Shown: positions 35,351-45,381, counted from the stretch's first letter. The stretch is 54,644 bases of DNA from Paenibacillus albiflavus (GCF_004344915.1 NZ_SKFG01000025.1:1-54644); one strand, 5' to 3'. Notes: generated from the letters alone by a model not told the origin. Numbers and translations: made by a program.

Positions 35351-35365
35351 TTATAATAATTATAA
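35351..35365. promoter_or_regulatory. PerR box
   Basis: TTATAATAATTATAA equals the PerR consensus TTATAATNATTATAA at every position. It touches the -35 region of the peroxiredoxin promoter, so PerR with iron or manganese would block transcription until peroxide inactivates it. Fur and Zur boxes are related, but the exact match favours PerR. Confidence 0.85.
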
Positions 35366-35396
35366 TCTAATAGTTAATATACTATAAGTTTTCTAT

Positions 35397-36476
35397 CTAT
35401 TTTTTCATAGCTGCAAGAATAAGTTCACCCATAGCTGTTGTGCTAATTGCTTTACTCTTATCAACTGCGATGTCTGCTGTACGGTGTCCAGCATCAAGCA
35501 CTTCTTTCACTGCGTTATCGATGCAATCCGCTGCTTCATGGTAGCCGAATGTTAACCGATACATTAGCGCTACTGACATTATCGTTGCGATTGGATTCGC
35601 GATACCTTTTCCTGCAATATCAGGCGCTGAACCGTGAACAGGCTCGTACAAACCGAATGCTCCGTCACCTAATGAAGCGGAAGATAGCATACCGATCGAA
35701 CCTGTCAGCATCGCTGCTTCATCGCTGATAATATCGCCGAACATATTCTCCGTTACGATCACGTCAAATGAGGATGGTCTGCGGAGCAATTGCATTGCAC
35801 AATTATCGACTAACACATGCTCAAGCTCAACATCTGGATAATCAGCTGCTACACGAACGACAGTCTCACGCCATAAACGGGAAGTTTCAAGAACGTTCGC
35901 TTTATCTACTGAAGCTACTTTCTTACTGCGAGTTCTAGCAATTTCGAATGCTTGACGCGCAATTCGCTCGATTTCCATTACATTATATACGCAAGTATCT
36001 ACTGCTTCTTGACCTTGCTCTGTTTCACGACGGAATTTATCTCCGAAATAAATACCGCCTGTTAATTCACGAACGACAAGAAGATCTGTGCCTTCAAGAA
36101 CTTCTGGTTTAAGCGTTGAAGCTTCTTTGAGGCAATCAAAGATAAAAGCAGGACGAATATTCGCATACAAGTTCAATGCTTTACGTATGCCAAGAAGTCC
36201 AGTTTCAGGACGAGTTGCTTGTGGATTATTGTCCCACTTAGGACCGCCGACAGCTCCAAGCAGTACCGCGTCAGCTTTTTGACACATATCAAGTGTCTCT
36301 TGCGGCAACGGCGTTCCCTTCTCATCAATTGCAATTCCGCCAAATAATCCATGTTCAAATTCAAATGATAGTCCGAACATTTCTTCTGAACGCTTCATTA
36401 CTTTGATGGCTTCCGCAACGACCTCAGGTCCAATTCCATCTCCAGAAATGACTGCAATTTTTTTTGTTTTTGACAT
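35397..36476 (-). CDS. leuB: 3-isopropylmalate dehydrogenase
   Basis: 359 residues, normal length. It oxidises 3-isopropylmalate with NAD in leucine synthesis. Motifs: VISGDGIGPEV at the start, VRELTGGIYFGD, YNVMEIERIARQAFEIA, NMFGDIISDEAAML, and EPVHGSAPDIAGKGIANP near the cofactor site. ATG at 36476 follows AGGAG by 8 bases. It is not beside leuA: gerQ and an aminotransferase gene lie between, and leuC/leuD are not in the window. Confidence 0.96.
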   Translation of the reverse strand: MSKTKKIAVISGDGIGPEVVAEAIKVMKRSEEMFGLSFEFEHGLFGGIAIDEKGTPLPQETLDMCQKADAVLLGAVGGPKWDNNPQATRPETGLLGIRKALNLYANIRPAFIFDCLKEASTLKPEVLEGTDLLVVRELTGGIYFGDKFRRETEQGQEAVDTCVYNVMEIERIARQAFEIARTRSKKVASVDKANVLETSRLWRETVVRVAADYPDVELEHVLVDNCAMQLLRRPSSFDVIVTENMFGDIISDEAAMLTGSIGMLSSASLGDGAFGLYEPVHGSAPDIAGKGIANPIATIMSVALMYRLTFGYHEAADCIDNAVKEVLDAGHRTADIAVDKSKAISTTAMGELILAAMKK

Positions 36477-36651
36477 GATCCCCACTCCTTAGTAAATTCT
36501 CTTAACTCAGTTGTAGCATAGATCACCTGTTAGCACAAAGATATAAAAGCTATTGAATTTATAGGCTATAACTATAACGGTGCAAGGGTAAGACATGAAC
36601 AAACGCTCCACTATCTGCATCCAGCAGGTAATGAAGCGTATATCACTTGTG

Positions 36652-37158
36652 TTATCGAGGTTTTTTAGGAGGAGGATTGCCAATAACTCCGGGATAAGGA
36701 TACGTATAATTAAGCGGTTCTTCGAAAGTCGCATAATCAAAATTGACCATTAAGAGCAGATATCTCATCCCTGTATTCGGGTCACTGATAATCAAATGAT
36801 CTCGACCCGCTGCTTCAATAACACCTTTGAAAATTTTAGCGTTCCATTCTTTATTATTTTCATAGGTATAATAGAAAGTGCCCATCTTACCTAGGTTCTG
36901 ACGCAGAATATTCTCAATAAATGACTGTTCTAGGGGCAGTTGAGAGATATTTCCCGGAGGCGTCATCATATTTCCGCTTGATGTGAGATTCGGTGGCATC
37001 TGCATGCCTGGTTGCATTCCTGACTGCATACCCATTCCTTGGTGCATGCCAGGATTCCAAGATCCCCAATGCATCCCTGGCTGCATTCCTGACGGCATCC
37101 CCATGCCTTGCTGCATGCCAGGATTACTCATAGCAGGTCTAACAGGATAATTCATCAC
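36652..37158 (-). CDS. gerQ: spore coat protein GerQ
   Basis: 168 residues. The C-terminal half matches GerQ (YwdL): LPLEQSFIENILRQNLGK, NNKEWNAKIFKGVIEAAGR, then LIISDPNTGMRYLLLMV. GerQ is a coat protein cross-linked by transglutaminase and needed for the cortex lyase CwlJ to sit in the spore. The N-terminal half is rich in Met, Gly, Pro and Gln, with an 18-residue module (NPGMxQGMGMxSGMQPGM) present twice. Start GTG at 37158, 8 bases after GGAGG; the ATG directly after it is also possible. Confidence 0.92.
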   Translation of the reverse strand: MMNYPVRPAMSNPGMQQGMGMPSGMQPGMHWGSWNPGMHQGMGMQSGMQPGMQMPPNLTSSGNMMTPPGNISQLPLEQSFIENILRQNLGKMGTFYYTYENNKEWNAKIFKGVIEAAGRDHLIISDPNTGMRYLLLMVNFDYATFEEPLNYTYPYPGVIGNPPPKKPR

Positions 37159-37318
37159 TTAAGTATCCTCCTCATAATTCCTAATACGTATTGAACACAG
37201 TTGGGCAATCCTCACCAGTAGGACTGAAGAAACAATGGTCATATACCCATATCAACATCATATTGCCCAGTAGCCCAGAGGGTGACAACATTTTGAAGCG
37301 TGGCTTGATTCAAAATAA

Positions 37319-37357
37319 AATGCCGTACCCCCCTCATAGAAGAGGAGAGCACGGCAT
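37319..37357 (-). terminator. terminator of the aminotransferase gene
   Basis: Stem ATGCCGT/ACGGCAT with an inner CCTC/GAGG pair; the minus strand continues into TTTTATTTTG. It lies within 20 bases of the stop. Confidence 0.75.
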
Positions 37358-37370
37358 CTTTGTATATAGC

Positions 37371-38573
37371 TTATGCATTTGTTTTCTCTAACGCGGAAGT
37401 AATTGCACGATTGAGTCGTTCCATACCCAGTCTCATTGTCTCATTGTCTGCAAAAGTATAATTTAATCGCATGGTGTTATTCTTCGGACGATCTGCATAG
37501 AACGAAACCCCCGGTACAAAAGCAACACCATTCTCAACAGCAACTTTCATAAGCTCAGTCGTATCGATTGACTCTGGCAACTCAACCCAGAAGAACATGC
37601 CTCCCTTAGGCTCGTTCCATGTTACGCCTGGCCAATTGTACTCGGCAAGCAGTTCTGCCATTAAACGCATACGCTCTTCATAATGCTTGCGTATAAGCTG
37701 AATATGACCTTGTAGATCAAAGTGCTCAAGCAGCTGATGCAACGTTTGCTGATCCAGCGTCGAGGAATGCAAGTCAGCCGCCTGCTTCGCGCGAGTCATA
37801 TTCCCGATAATTTGAGGATCACCCATTACCCAACCTGTACGAAGTGCTGGTGCAACAGTCTTGGAGAAGGTGCTTGTATAAACGACACAAGAATTATGCG
37901 GATGCTCATCTAGCGAGAAAATAGATGGGTACACTTCCGTGTCTCCAAATTTCAACTCGCCATATGGATCATCTTCAAGAATAAGTATATTCGCTTCACG
38001 ACAAATAGACAGTAATCCTTTACGACGCTCCAAATTCCACACTTTACCCGTTGGATTAGAGAAGGTTGGGATGACATAAACCATTTTAGGCTTATACTCG
38101 GCTACCTTCGCTTTCAGATCATCAAGATCCATACCGTCTTGATCACCATCAACCGAAATGATTCGCGCGCCACGTGATTGGAATACTTGAATAGCTGCTA
38201 AGTATGTTGGACGTTCCACAAGAATAACATCATCTTGATCAATATATACCCTTGTTAGCAAATCAATCGCTTGCTGAGAACCCGTTGTAATCAGCATCTC
38301 ATTAGGCGTTACATGAATTCCCTTCTGCTCCATCCAATTGCAAATGCTTTGTCTTAGCGGAGTATATCCTTCTGTCAATCCATACTGCAGCGCAGATTTA
38401 CCTGAAGCCATGACTCTTTCAACTGCATCTTTAACTGCATCTAGCGGAAAAAACTCTTCCGCAGGCAAGCCGCCTGCAAATGATATAATCGATTTACCTT
38501 GTGTTAATTTAAGAATCTCACGTACTGCAGAGGATTTAAATCCATCTAATGATTTGGAAAATTGATATTCCAT
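37371..38573 (-). CDS. PLP-dependent aminotransferase (2-aminoadipate/aromatic type)
   Basis: 400 residues, fold type I. The pyridoxal lysine is in TSTFSKTVAPALRTGW; other fold I marks are ITTGSQQAIDLL, IPTFSNPTGKVW and EDDPYGELKF. It resembles the LysN/AraT-like group without the MocR DNA-binding domain. Its place between leuA and leuB suggests transfer of amino groups to branched-chain or aromatic keto acids, but this is inference. It stands between two terminators, so it is probably made on its own. Confidence 0.88.
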   Translation of the reverse strand: MEYQFSKSLDGFKSSAVREILKLTQGKSIISFAGGLPAEEFFPLDAVKDAVERVMASGKSALQYGLTEGYTPLRQSICNWMEQKGIHVTPNEMLITTGSQQAIDLLTRVYIDQDDVILVERPTYLAAIQVFQSRGARIISVDGDQDGMDLDDLKAKVAEYKPKMVYVIPTFSNPTGKVWNLERRKGLLSICREANILILEDDPYGELKFGDTEVYPSIFSLDEHPHNSCVVYTSTFSKTVAPALRTGWVMGDPQIIGNMTRAKQAADLHSSTLDQQTLHQLLEHFDLQGHIQLIRKHYEERMRLMAELLAEYNWPGVTWNEPKGGMFFWVELPESIDTTELMKVAVENGVAFVPGVSFYADRPKNNTMRLNYTFADNETMRLGMERLNRAITSALEKTNA

Positions 38574-38602
38574 AAATAAACACGCCTCCAGAACTAATTT
38601 GG

Positions 38603-38643
38603 AAAAAGCACCCCTCCCCGCTATTTACGAGTGTGAGGTGCTT
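38603..38643 (-). terminator. terminator after leuA
   Basis: Stem AAGCACC/GGTGCTT (38606-38612 with 38637-38643); the minus strand continues into five T. It separates the ilv-leuA operon from the aminotransferase gene. Confidence 0.7.
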
Positions 38644-38682
38644 AATAACTATAACAAAGAAATTGCCAAGAAGAAATAAAGC

Positions 38683-40230
38683 CTAGCTCAAAACCATATT
38701 GTTCCGATTATGATTCACCGATTTACGCTTATCAATTAGTCGATTAATCGCATGAACATACGCCTTCGCGCTTGCTTCCAGAATATCTGTTGATACGCCG
38801 CGGCCTTGTACGGAAATCTCACCTTGACGCATAACAAGATGAACCTCGCCAAGCGCATCCTTGCCATGTGAAATCGACTTAATCGTATAATCTTCGAGTT
38901 CGATTTCTTCACCCGTCGCTTTATCAATCGCTTTAAAGATCGAATCAACTGAACCGTTGCCGATTGCAGCTTCTTCAATGATTTGCCCATCCTCGGACTG
39001 AATGCGAACCGTTGCCGTAGGCACAGACTGTGTTCCGTAAGAAATTTGGAATGCGTCAAGCACATAAACCTCAGGTGTTGTAATCAGCTTCTCTTCCACT
39101 ATAACACGAAGATCCTCGTCAACAACATCCTTCTTCTTATCCGCAAGATCCTTGAACTTCTTAAAAGCGGCATTCACTTGCTCATCTGATAATGAATACC
39201 CTAGATCAATTAGTTTTTCACGGAATGCATGACGTCCCGAATGCTTGCCAAGTACCAGCTTGCTCTCTTTAAGCCCGATTGTCTCAGGGGTCATAATCTC
39301 ATAAGTCGTCTTTTCTTTCAGCATACCATCTTGATGAATGCCTGATTCATGCGCGAAGGCATTTGCACCAACTATCGCTTTATTGCCAGGAACGACCATT
39401 CCAGTTAACTTGCTGACTAAGCGTGAAGTCCGTGCAATCTCATTGAGCACAAGCGAGGTTTTGGCACCAAAGAATTCTGATCTCGTCTCAAGTGCAAGCG
39501 CAACCTCTTCAAGCGCAGTGTTCCCCGCGCGCTCTCCAATTCCATTGATTGTCCCTTCCACTTGATCCGCTCCGCCCATAATGGCTGCAAGCGCATTAAC
39601 CGTAGCCATTCCAAGATCATCATGACAATGAGCGCTAAGCTGAATTTTATACGCATCAGGAACGGTTTCTTTCACTGTTTTAAAAATATTACCATACTCA
39701 AATGGCGATAAATAGCCGACTGTATCTGGTAAATTAACGACTGTTGCGCCAGCACGAATCGCCATATCCGTTACTTGGCAGATGAAATCCAGCTCAGTAC
39801 GACCAGCATCCTCTAATGAGAATTCCAACTTGTCAAAATAGCGCCGTCCATATTTAATCGCTGCTTCTGCTGTTTCAAGTACCTGTTCCTTACTCATACG
39901 CAGCTTGTGCTGTCTATGAATAGGAGAAGTGGCTAGAAAAATATGCAAGCATGCATCCTGACTCTGCTTTAATGCTTCGCGAGCTGCATCGATGTCCTTC
40001 TCGTTCGAACGGGCAAGAGCAACAATCGTTGCATTTCGCACAGCTTGTGCGACAGCAGCTACGCTCTCCAAGTCACCAGCCGAGGCTGCAGGGAAGCCTG
40101 CTTCAATTCGGTCAATACCAAGCTTCTCGAGTTGTAAGCCAATCTCCACCTTCTCATGCACATTAAGGTTAACACCTGGAGATTGCTCTCCATCTCTAAG
40201 GGTTGTATCGAATATATAGATTTTCCTCAT
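38683..40230 (-). CDS. leuA: 2-isopropylmalate synthase
   Basis: 515 residues. First step of leucine synthesis: acetyl-CoA plus 2-oxoisovalerate. Catalytic-domain motifs are FDTTLRDGEQSPGVN at the start, metal-binding LSAHCHDDLGMATVNAL, and NGIGERAGNTALEEV. A linker and the C-terminal LeuA dimer domain (about 390-500), which binds leucine for feedback control, follow (VLDAFQISYGTQSVPTATV). ATG at 40230 follows AGGAGG. Fourth gene of ilvB-ilvN-ilvC-leuA. Confidence 0.96.
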   Translation of the reverse strand: MRKIYIFDTTLRDGEQSPGVNLNVHEKVEIGLQLEKLGIDRIEAGFPAASAGDLESVAAVAQAVRNATIVALARSNEKDIDAAREALKQSQDACLHIFLATSPIHRQHKLRMSKEQVLETAEAAIKYGRRYFDKLEFSLEDAGRTELDFICQVTDMAIRAGATVVNLPDTVGYLSPFEYGNIFKTVKETVPDAYKIQLSAHCHDDLGMATVNALAAIMGGADQVEGTINGIGERAGNTALEEVALALETRSEFFGAKTSLVLNEIARTSRLVSKLTGMVVPGNKAIVGANAFAHESGIHQDGMLKEKTTYEIMTPETIGLKESKLVLGKHSGRHAFREKLIDLGYSLSDEQVNAAFKKFKDLADKKKDVVDEDLRVIVEEKLITTPEVYVLDAFQISYGTQSVPTATVRIQSEDGQIIEEAAIGNGSVDSIFKAIDKATGEEIELEDYTIKSISHGKDALGEVHLVMRQGEISVQGRGVSTDILEASAKAYVHAINRLIDKRKSVNHNRNNMVLS

Positions 40231-40255
40231 GCTGACACCTCCTATATCTGTAAAA

Positions 40256-40306
40256 TCAGAGGAAATGAATTCGCCATTTACCGTAGCAAACCCATTTCCT
40301 CCTGAG
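40256..40306 (-). terminator. hairpin with short U-run between ilvC and leuA
   Basis: Arms TCAGAGGAAATG and CATTTCCTCCTGA pair almost fully; the minus strand continues into four T before the leuA ribosome site. It may lower leuA expression or process the RNA, as intergenic hairpins do in ilv-leu operons. Confidence 0.5.
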
Positions 40307-40342
40307 TAATCCTTGTTATCTAAAATAGAATATTAGAATGGC

Positions 40343-41401
<1,059 letters not shown>

Positions 41402-41435
41402 TTACCGCATTACATTACTAGATTGTAATCATTCC

Positions 41436-41459
41436 AAAAGTACAATCATTTGTACTTTT
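41436..41459. other. perfect hairpin between ilvN and ilvC
   Basis: AAAAGTACA and TGTACTTTT (9 bp, loop of 6) read the same on both strands with T-runs on each side. It could be a weak terminator/attenuator or a protein-binding site. The 186-base gap is unusually long for an ilv operon. Confidence 0.45.
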
Positions 41460-41515
41460 ATCAGCTGTATGTTCCGTTCAAAGACCCGTTCAAGAGTCTT
41501 CATTATAAATTGATT

Positions 41516-42010
41516 CTAGCGAACTGAACCACGAATCATCGCTGTAACGCCAGTTCGTGATAACTCTCTGATGCCATATGGAGTAAGAAGCTCCACCATC
41601 GCATCAATTTTCTCCGGATCTCCAACAACCTGAACGATCAGGGAAGCTGGACCGATATCGACTACTGAAGCACGGAAAGTCTCGATTACACTCAGAATCT
41701 CTGGTCGCATCGTCGGCTCTGCATTGACCTTGATTAAGGCAAGCTCACGAGAAACCATTGGATTGGAGCTTAGATCAACAACTTTAATGACATCAATTAA
41801 TTTATATAGCTGTTTAGAGATCTGCTCCAGATTCTTGTCATCACCTTGGGTTACAATGACCATCCGTGATAGACCTGTTTCTTCTGATTCACCTACTGTA
41901 ATGCTTTCAATGTTAAACCCTCTGCGGCCAAATAGCCCTGATACACGCTGCAAAACACCTGGCTGATTATTAACAAGAATGGATATTGTATGTCGACGTA
42001 TCATCATCAT
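41516..42010 (-). CDS. ilvN: acetolactate synthase small (regulatory) subunit
   Basis: 164 residues. An N-terminal ACT domain (about 4-78; HTISILVNNQPGVLQRVSGLF) binds valine; the C-terminal domain follows (ALIKVNAEPTMRPEILSVIETF, in part). It activates and feedback-controls IlvB. ATG overlaps the ilvB stop codon (ATGA), so they are translated in step. Also called ilvH in Bacillus. Confidence 0.95.
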   Translation of the reverse strand: MMMIRRHTISILVNNQPGVLQRVSGLFGRRGFNIESITVGESEETGLSRMVIVTQGDDKNLEQISKQLYKLIDVIKVVDLSSNPMVSRELALIKVNAEPTMRPEILSVIETFRASVVDIGPASLIVQVVGDPEKIDAMVELLTPYGIRELSRTGVTAMIRGSVR

Positions 42011-43752
42011 TTCTCATCCCCCAATAACATCTCACTAAGTGTGCAGCCTTGTGTAACCATTGGGTACACATTCTCATTCTTCCGAACAACGAATTCAATA
42101 ACGACTGGTCCCGGTGTATCAAGTGCTTCCTGCCATTTTTGCTGTGCTTCCTCTTTATTCGTTGCTCTTAGTCCCTTAACACCATATGCTTCTGCTAGCT
42201 TGACAAAGTCAGGACTGCCTGCCAAATCAATATGGCTGTAGCGATTATCATAAATGATCTCTTGCCATTGTCTTACCATTCCAAGCACTTGATTGTTAAT
42301 GATCACAACTTTGACTGGAATATTGTTGATCGCACAGATCGCTAATTCTTGCGCACACATTTGCATGCCGCCATCACCATTGATGGATACAACCAGCTTG
42401 TCGGGATTCCCCATCTGAGCACCGATCGCTGAAGGGAAACCAAAGCCCATCGTACCTAGACCACCAGAGGAAACGAACGAACGTGGATTTTGGAATCGAT
42501 AGTATTGCGCAGTCCACATTTGATGTTGGCCTACATCCGTTGTAATGATCGCTTCGCCTTTAGTGGTATCATTGATCATTTGAATAACGTATTGCGGCTT
42601 AAGCTCTTCCTCTGAATCTTCATATGCAAGTGGGAATTCCGCTTTGTTCGTTTGCACTGTTTTAATCCACTTTGCTGAATTAGCTGGCGTCGCTTTGGTG
42701 TTCGCATAACTTAGAACAGCCTTTACATCACCAACTACAGGAATATCCGTGTGAACATTCTTACCGATCTCTGCCGGATCTACATCGATATGTGCAATGA
42801 TTTTCGCTTTAGGCGCAAATCCTTCCAGTTTCATCGTAACGCGATCATCAAATCTGGAACCAATGGAAATCAGCAGGTCAGCATCCTGTATCGCCATATT
42901 CGCTGTATATGTGCCGTGCATACCCGGCATTCCGAGCCATAGTTCGTGCCCACTTGGGAAGCCGCTTAGACCAAGGAAGGTTGTCGTTACTGGAATTTGT
43001 GTTTTGTTTACAAATTCAATCAATTGCTCGCTTGCATCAGCATATACAACCCCGCCACCAGCAATGATGACTGGACGTTCAGCTTTCTCGATCGCTTTGA
43101 TTAAGCGATCCACCTGCAGCTTATTCGGATTAACCGTAGGGTTGTATCCGCGAAGATTCACTTCATTAACAGGTTCAAACATCGCCTTCTGTGCCGATAC
43201 ATCCTTCGGAATATCAATGAGTACTGGACCTTTCCGTCCGGTATTCGCAATATGGAAGGCTTCGTGGATAACTCTTGGCAGCTCATTCACATCGCGAACA
43301 AGATAGCTGTGCTTTGTAATCGGCATTGTAATACCTGTGATGTCCGCTTCTTGGAAAGCATCCGTTCCGATCAATGTTGTCGCAACGTTCCCAGTTATGA
43401 TAACGAGTGGTACGGAATCCATGTAAGCTGTCGCAATACCAGTGACTAGGTTAGTTGCCCCCGGACCTGATGTTGCGATGCAAACGCCGACCTTTCCTGT
43501 TGATCTGGCATAACCATCAGCTGCATGAATTGCGCCTTGTTCATGTCGTGTCAACAAATGCTTAAAGTCTGAGAAGCCATAAAGCGCGTCGTAAATGTAA
43601 AGAACTGCTCCGCCTGGATAACCAAAGACGCAATCAACACCCTCCAAAACTAAAGAACGTAATAAAATTTCTGAACCTGTAATTAATTCTGGCTGTTTCC
43701 ATTTTTCCAATAATATCTCTGTTGATTTGTGTGGTGCTGTGTCAACGTTCAT
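42007..43752 (-). CDS. ilvB: acetolactate synthase large (catalytic) subunit
   Basis: 581 residues. Thiamine-diphosphate enzyme that joins two pyruvates or pyruvate and 2-oxobutyrate. N-terminal domain has the catalytic glutamate in LLTRHEQGAIHAADGYA; the FAD/middle domain follows; the C-terminal cofactor motif is VSINGDGGMQMCAQELA. ATG at 43752 follows AGGAGG by 6 bases. First gene after the T-box leader; acetolactate synthase rather than pyruvate oxidase, given ilvN next to it. Confidence 0.97.
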   Translation of the reverse strand: MNVDTAPHKSTEILLEKWKQPELITGSEILLRSLVLEGVDCVFGYPGGAVLYIYDALYGFSDFKHLLTRHEQGAIHAADGYARSTGKVGVCIATSGPGATNLVTGIATAYMDSVPLVIITGNVATTLIGTDAFQEADITGITMPITKHSYLVRDVNELPRVIHEAFHIANTGRKGPVLIDIPKDVSAQKAMFEPVNEVNLRGYNPTVNPNKLQVDRLIKAIEKAERPVIIAGGGVVYADASEQLIEFVNKTQIPVTTTFLGLSGFPSGHELWLGMPGMHGTYTANMAIQDADLLISIGSRFDDRVTMKLEGFAPKAKIIAHIDVDPAEIGKNVHTDIPVVGDVKAVLSYANTKATPANSAKWIKTVQTNKAEFPLAYEDSEEELKPQYVIQMINDTTKGEAIITTDVGQHQMWTAQYYRFQNPRSFVSSGGLGTMGFGFPSAIGAQMGNPDKLVVSINGDGGMQMCAQELAICAINNIPVKVVIINNQVLGMVRQWQEIIYDNRYSHIDLAGSPDFVKLAEAYGVKGLRATNKEEAQQKWQEALDTPGPVVIEFVVRKNENVYPMVTQGCTLSEMLLGDEK

Positions 43753-43799
43753 GTGAATCCTCCTCTCAAATAATAAATCGAGTTAAGTTCTAGAATACT

Positions 43800-44135
43800 A
43801 AAAAACCCTTTCATCCCGTAGACACACGATATGTGTGTAACGGGACGAAAGGGATAAGCTTCCGTGGTACCACCCAGCTTTATTAAGTGTCTCACAACAC
43901 CTAAACTCAGCAGGTTTGAGTTGATTCAAACCTAAGCACTTTAACGTGTGCTAATCCGATTCTCCCTAATAGGTTGATCTGAGATAAGATCTTCTTTTCA
44001 GGAAAATGGCTCCGAGGTGAGCTCGTTGTAAGGGTTTAAGGCAATGGTTTCAGCTAATCCATCACTCTCTGAGCATAAGAGCCCTTATCACTTCGTCCTC
44101 TTCATAGCCGATTACGATTGTTCACTTGGCTGTGA
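43800..44135 (-). promoter_or_regulatory. T-box leader of ilvB, probable Leu (CUC) specifier
   Basis: T-box core GGGTGGTACCACGG (complement of about 43862-43875), followed by a long terminator stem and six T (43800-43805). Stem I has AGAGAGTGATGG-type elements. The codon CUC (complement of 44019-44021) is followed by A and then CCUC, able to pair with GAGG at the base of stem I, which is the expected place for the specifier. CUC would tie the operon to uncharged tRNA-Leu, as known for ilv-leu in Bacillus. Confidence 0.9.
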
Positions 44136-44145
44136 TTTAAAGAAT

Positions 44146-44174
44146 ATTATATTCGCGGCACTCAGTATAGTCAA
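44146..44174 (-). promoter_or_regulatory. promoter of the ilv-leu operon
   Basis: TTGACT (complement of 44169-44174), 17 bases, consensus TATAAT (complement of 44146-44151) just upstream of the T-box leader. Confidence 0.8.
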
Positions 44175-44219
44175 TACTATTATTTAAAGTTTCAAAATAT
44201 AAATGAATTGAACCAACGA

Positions 44220-44543
44220 TTATGCACCATAGTGATTGTTGTAATTAGGATAGTGATTATCCTTCTTGGCAGCTGTAATCATTAAGACAATTGCCGATGC
44301 AATATGCATGAACATCCCTACAACAGGTATCCATCCGATAACAGAAGTAATAATCCCCAAGATGCTGCCTGCTTTCGCGTTATTCTCCTTCGCGCTTAAT
44401 ACAAGCGTAATAATATGCAAGATAAACATAATGAATAACGGTGTCCAGCTAAGCGAAATAATAAACGCTCCCCCAATTAGCGGAATTCCTAAAAACGCCT
44501 CCATCGCTCCTGTTACCCATTTCATTACACGTGCAGATCCCAT
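44220..44543 (-). CDS. small membrane protein, function unknown
   Basis: 107 residues with about three membrane segments (GIPLIGGAFIISLSW, FIMFILHIITLVLSA, IGWIPVVGMFMHIASAIVLM) and a polar tail rich in N, Y and H. ATG at 44543 is chosen because GGAGG lies 7 bases upstream; the ATG at 44549 would be one base from it. Resembles small conserved membrane proteins of Bacillales. No function known to me. Confidence 0.7.
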   Translation of the reverse strand: MGSARVMKWVTGAMEAFLGIPLIGGAFIISLSWTPLFIMFILHIITLVLSAKENNAKAGSILGIITSVIGWIPVVGMFMHIASAIVLMITAAKKDNHYPNYNNHYGA

Positions 44544-44848
44544 TCTCATTCCTCCAAATTGTTACATTTTTCTTACAAATAAACTATCATATAAATCCAA
44601 ATCCGTAAATCATTTAATCAAAATAATTTCATCAAATCTTCATGATTCCCTTAAATTTATATGATAATATGGAATTATAGATTTAGATTAAGTCTAAATT
44701 TAATATTAATCTAACTAATTTATTTTTCAAGAATAAATGGTTAGAACTTACGGCACCGACAGAACATAAGAGGAAGATAATCTGCAGTGCTCAAAAATGG
44801 GATAAGCCCTACCCATACCCAAAATAACATGAAAAGAGGATGATGGAT
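44544..44848. other. intergenic region between divergent membrane-protein and dps genes
   Basis: AT-rich, no credible frame. The notable item is a pair of overlapping palindromes at 44681-44714, listed separately. No strong sigma-A promoter is obvious for dps. Confidence 0.5.
44681..44714. promoter_or_regulatory. possible operator upstream of dps
   Basis: ATTTAGA and TCTAAAT (7 bp, 5 apart; 44681-44699) form a 19-bp palindrome. TTAGATTAA (44683-44691) also pairs perfectly with TTAATCTAA (44706-44714). The TTAG...CTAA look resembles DtxR/MntR-type metal-regulator sites rather than a PerR or Fur box. It lies 135 bases before the dps start. Confidence 0.4.
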
Positions 44849-45301
44849 ATGACAATCACTACAACAAGCAAAACTTTGGAACAGGTATTGAATACGCAAA
44901 TCGCTAACTGGCAATTACTTTACACCAAATTGCACAATTTCCATTGGTATGTCAAAGGAAATCATTTTTTCACCCTTCATGCTAAATTTGAAGAATTATA
45001 TCAAGAGGCCGGCGAACATGTGGATGAGCTTGCAGAGAGACTGCTAGCGATCAAAGGCAAGCCCGCTGCAACAATGGCTGAATATCTAAAGCTTGCTTCC
45101 ATCAAAGAAGCAGCCTACAACGAGAATGCCAATCAAATGGTCACTGCAATCGTAAATGATTTCAAAACGATCATGCAAGAGCTAAAAGAAGGCATGGAGA
45201 TTGCTGGAGCTGCTGAAGATGAAGCGACATCTGATATGCTTCTCGGCATTCTAAGTGGACTAGACAAGCATGTATGGATGCTCGAAGCCTTCTTGGGATA
45301 G
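44849..45301 (+). CDS. dps: Dps-family ferritin-like protein
   Basis: 150 residues, all helical. The Dps ferroxidase site is visible: LHNFHWYVKG (H29, H32) and HAKFEELYQEAGEHVDELAER with the acidic ligands. These proteins form twelve-part shells that store iron and protect DNA from peroxide. ATG at 44849 is chosen with AGAGG 9 bases upstream; ATGs at 44840 and 44843 are too close to that site. A terminator follows at once. Confidence 0.93.
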   Translation: MTITTTSKTLEQVLNTQIANWQLLYTKLHNFHWYVKGNHFFTLHAKFEELYQEAGEHVDELAERLLAIKGKPAATMAEYLKLASIKEAAYNENANQMVTAIVNDFKTIMQELKEGMEIAGAAEDEATSDMLLGILSGLDKHVWMLEAFLG

Positions 45302-45321
45302 TCATCAGATAGCAAGAAGAA

Positions 45322-45351
45322 ACGCACCGCCTCTAAGGACGGTGCGTTTTT
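45322..45351 (+). terminator. terminator of dps
   Basis: Stem ACGCACCG/CGGTGCGT followed by six T. Confidence 0.85.
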
Positions 45352-45381
45352 TGACACGAATGATATAAATTCTAGAATACC

